64,000 nucleotides of DNA from Occallatibacter gabretensis. Its GTDB lineage: Bacteria > Acidobacteriota > Terriglobia > Terriglobales > Acidobacteriaceae. The DNA lies in contig NZ_LAIJ01000001.1 of the NCBI RefSeq assembly GCF_001449115.1, forward strand, positions 186,001-250,000. Direction: 5' to 3'. Below are positions 61,385-64,000 of this stretch, one piece after another (positions within the stretch are counted from its first letter, which is position 1; every line of letters begins with the position of its first letter). The notes under the pieces are model-generated. The model was not told where the DNA came from. It saw only the letters and a program-made list of their open reading frames with translations, and did no database searches. The position numbers and the translations under genes were made by a program.

Positions 61385-64000
61385 ATGGGTGGGACTTCTA
61401 AAAGAACTCGATGCTCTGCCGGGCGGATGCTGATGCTTGTATTGGCGTTAACAGTACCACTTTTCGCGCAGGAACAGAGCACCTCCGCGATATGGCGTGG
61501 TCTTGTGAAGAACAGTGTCGGAACTCCGATTGTCGGGGCCAAAGTGCGGCTGAAAGGAGCTTCCACCGCTGAATCAACCACGCCCGCCGATGGGAGCTTT
61601 TCTCTTGCTGCTTTGCCGGCCGGAAAGTACAAGCTCACGATCGTTGCGGATGGAACGGCCCTCACTTACGCGCAGACTATTACTTTGACCTCGGACTCGC
61701 CTGCCGTAGTGATCACAGTGTCGAATAGCAGTGAAATCACAGTGGCTACGCCGCAGCAGACGGATCAGAAGGGCGGCGAGAAACTCTCAAGTCAAAAGGT
61801 AAACGAGTTGCCGTTGAATGGACGCGACTTCAGCACGCTGCTCCTGCTGGCGGCAGGCACCATGACGGACGCGAATGGGGCTACGAACTTTACGCAGCAG
61901 TTTGCGATCAATGGACAGCGTGGTGTCGAAGCAGTGTTCGCGATGGATGGAGCGGATATCAGCGATCCGGAGATGGGCGGGAGCACATTCACGAATTTCA
62001 ATGTGGATGCGATTCAGGATCTGCAATCAAGTTCGGGCTGGATGCCGGCCGAGATCGGACGGGGTGCGGCCGGTTTCACAAACATCGTGACACGGTCGGG
62101 TCAGAGTGGGTTTCACGGATCATTCTTCGAGTTCATAAGAAACTCCGCTCTTGATGCACGGAATTATTTCGATCACCCGTCAATTGCGGAACCGGGCCGC
62201 ATCCCGCCATTCCGAAGGAATGAATTCGGATTCACCAACGGTGGATCAGTCGTGCTGCCCCACGTCTACGACGGGCGCGGCCGTACGTTTTATTTTGGGC
62301 AGTATCAAGGGTTCCGGCAGGTCCTTGGAACCACACAGGTGCTCGCCGTGCCGACAGCAGATGAGCGGGAAGGCCAGGACACGGTGACCTATCCGGACGG
62401 TAGCACGGACACTCTGCATGTGAATGTTAATCCTGAGATTGCAGCTGTACTGGCCCGTTACCCGCTTCCGAACAACCCGACCGGTGCATATGGGACTCGA
62501 ACATACGCGGCACCGTCGAAGGTCGACACAGATGCAGATCAGTTCTCAATTCGCATCGATCAAAAGTTGGGAGAGAAGGGGCAGTTTCTTGGTCGATTCA
62601 ACTACGATAACCTGACGGGACCTACGACCAATCCCGACCAGACATTGCTCGATCCGACCTTCGGTGTGCAGTATGTAGATAGACAACGAAACGTAGTATT
62701 CACCTATACGCGCACAGTATCGCCGCGATTACTCTGGTCGTCATCACTGAGCATTACGCGAACGACTCCATCATTTCCGACACAGAACTACACCGACCCG
62801 GCACTGAAGTTCACGGATGGCCTCTACGAGGCATTTAATTCAGCGGCGGGATCGGTAATGTCCGCATTCGGCAACCTGTTCCACGGACAGCTGAATTTCG
62901 TTTGGACGACACATCAGCATGCGGTGAAGTGGGGTATAGAGGCACGCCTCAATCGAGACACGACCTATTTCGGTATCAGTCCGAACGGGGAATACGACTT
63001 CGGCGGTGGAACGGTCTATTCGCCGGTGTTTATTCCTTCTGGGTCCGGAGAGCACAACGTGCAGGTGGGCGATCCCTTGCCGGATACGCTGAGCAGTTTG
63101 CTGATCGGGTACCCGTATGGATACACAATCGCGGTCGCTCCGCCCTATTTGTCGAACGGAGCACACATTGGGCCGGCGGCAATCAACAGGAACGACGTGA
63201 ATGTCTATGTGCAGGACACTTGGAAAATCAACCAGCAATGGGCGCTCGATTACGGGCTGCGGTATGAGTTATACACACCGATAACTGAACGAGCAAAGCG
63301 GACAGCGGGTTTTCTAGACGCGTCTCCTCCGACCGGAGTTGGACAGGAGTATCTGATCAACCCTCAACCTGGCTATCAGACGGGTTGGAATGGCTGGGGG
63401 CCCCGTGTGCAGGTGAATTGGAATGCGCCACGAGCGGTGCATGTGCATGTAGGTGGAGCGATCACTGTGATTCCACCGAACATCTGGCAGGACAACTTTC
63501 TCACAGGATCAACACCGTTCGTGATCTATCCGCGCGTCAATGCGACGAAGAACGGCGAAATTGCGTACGGATTCCAGATCACACCCAACGAACTACCGCA
63601 GGTCTATACGCCGGATGGCGGGAACGTGTTAGCCAGTGGCGATACGAAGAAAGTTCCAGCGAACACGGTGATGGACGTGAATCGATACCAGGAAGATCTC
63701 GCGGCACTGTCACCGAGCAATCAGCTGTCTCTGCTGAATCTGAGTGGGATTGATCGCCGCTTCAATAATGCGTATCTCCGGACCTGGACGCTGGGACTGG
63801 AGCGGGCATTCGGCGGGTTGACAGCCGATGCAGCATATGTCGGAACATCGGCGTTTCGCCTTCCCCGGGTTTCATACCCAAACGCATATCAAGGAGCGGG
63901 TCCGGGATTCGCGAAGTTTACGAACTTCGACAGTGGTGGCGTCGCAATCGGAGGCTTTGGGTTCGAGTCCGTGGTTACCAATACGGCGCACTCGTCCTAT
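61385..64000 (+). CDS. TonB-dependent receptor, Oar-like (3' partial)
   Basis: Outer-membrane importer, open through base 64000, so the C-terminus is cut; 872 codons are present. The signal peptide lies near residues 13-28 (GRMLMLVLALTVPLFAQ). A carboxypeptidase regulatory domain follows at about residues 35-110 (VGTPIVGAKVRLKGASTAES). The plug shows LNGRDFSTLLLLAAG and FAINGQRGVEAVFAMDGADI, then barrel strands. GGAAG lies 5 bases before the ATG. Located after the GH3 glucosidase, it probably imports or binds its glycan products; acidobacterial Oar-like receptors are numerous and their ligands mostly unknown. Energy would come from a TonB such as the one at 33.6 kb. Confidence 0.88.
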   Translation, partial: MGGTSKRTRCSAGRMLMLVLALTVPLFAQEQSTSAIWRGLVKNSVGTPIVGAKVRLKGASTAESTTPADGSFSLAALPAGKYKLTIVADGTALTYAQTITLTSDSPAVVITVSNSSEITVATPQQTDQKGGEKLSSQKVNELPLNGRDFSTLLLLAAGTMTDANGATNFTQQFAINGQRGVEAVFAMDGADISDPEMGGSTFTNFNVDAIQDLQSSSGWMPAEIGRGAAGFTNIVTRSGQSGFHGSFFEFIRNSALDARNYFDHPSIAEPGRIPPFRRNEFGFTNGGSVVLPHVYDGRGRTFYFGQYQGFRQVLGTTQVLAVPTADEREGQDTVTYPDGSTDTLHVNVNPEIAAVLARYPLPNNPTGAYGTRTYAAPSKVDTDADQFSIRIDQKLGEKGQFLGRFNYDNLTGPTTNPDQTLLDPTFGVQYVDRQRNVVFTYTRTVSPRLLWSSSLSITRTTPSFPTQNYTDPALKFTDGLYEAFNSAAGSVMSAFGNLFHGQLNFVWTTHQHAVKWGIEARLNRDTTYFGISPNGEYDFGGGTVYSPVFIPSGSGEHNVQVGDPLPDTLSSLLIGYPYGYTIAVAPPYLSNGAHIGPAAINRNDVNVYVQDTWKINQQWALDYGLRYELYTPITERAKRTAGFLDASPPTGVGQEYLINPQPGYQTGWNGWGPRVQVNWNAPRAVHVHVGGAITVIPPNIWQDNFLTGSTPFVIYPRVNATKNGEIAYGFQITPNELPQVYTPDGGNVLASGDTKKVPANTVMDVNRYQEDLAALSPSNQLSLLNLSGIDRRFNNAYLRTWTLGLERAFGGLTADAAYVGTSAFRLPRVSYPNAYQGAGPGFAKFTNFDSGGVAIGGFGFESVVTNTAHSSY

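Noticed and set aside
1..64000. CRISPR array, prophage or insertion sequence
   Set aside because: No regularly spaced repeats, no phage genes, no transposase or flanking inverted repeats with target duplication were seen.

Overview
The window looks like chromosomal DNA of an acidobacterium (phylum Acidobacteriota, probably the Acidobacteriaceae/Terriglobia group). This is inferred from gene style only: two large Oar-like TonB-dependent receptors with a carboxypeptidase-type N-terminal domain, a membrane regulator with the winged-helix-like N-terminus common in this phylum, a FecR/W-Y-G-rich secreted protein, a family 4 uracil-DNA glycosylase, moderately high GC and Gram-negative envelope genes (TolC, TonB, OmpA lipoprotein, Slt). 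Most of it is ordinary housekeeping and envelope DNA. I see no prophage, transposase, CRISPR array or rRNA.

Layout. 1-7.7 kb (+): end of a fused alpha/beta E1 dehydrogenase, an MsbA-type ABC exporter, then a compact run yicC-gmk-rpoZ-coaBC-uracil glycosylase. 8.1-14.6 kb (-): EamA transporter, secreted amidohydrolase, a lipoprotein and a Cys-rich secreted protein of unknown function, M20 peptidase, truA. 15-17 kb (+): TolC-like protein. 17.1-22.8 kb (-): cytochrome c maturation genes (ccmF, ccmH, a small coiled-coil membrane protein, a large membrane-anchored periplasmic protein) followed by aroA. 22.9-29.3 kb (-): a degenerate receiver protein, uvrB, two small envelope proteins (one bactofilin-like) and a TonB-dependent receptor. 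29.5-38.9 kb: two HAD phosphatases, FecR protein, rsmA, a TonB protein, a GNAT enzyme, glgA, amino-acid permease. 39-48.2 kb: thioredoxin-like TPR protein, receiver protein, uvrC, OmpA lipoprotein, XRE regulator, and the phosphate-uptake operon pstC-pstA-pstB-phoU, without pstS. 48.3-64 kb (+): GH78 rhamnosidase, PhyH oxygenase, Slt transglycosylase, a Cys-rich small protein, a stand-alone LigD-type phosphoesterase, an intron-containing tRNA gene, then a glycan-use locus (membrane regulator, small secreted protein, GH3 glucosidase, TonB-dependent receptor cut by the window edge).

Most notable: (1) a tRNA-Leu(UAA) gene split in the anticodon by a 213-nt ORF-less group I intron, with a 5' half-tRNA relic 51 nt upstream; (2) two copies, 44 kb apart and in opposite orientation, of a 125-134-nt intergenic unit (conserved block, A-run, GGCCCG hairpin) each placed just after the 3' end of a gene and matching no RNA family I can name; (3) two similar sigma-54-like motifs in front of outer-membrane genes; (4) a receiver-like protein that lacks its phosphorylation site.
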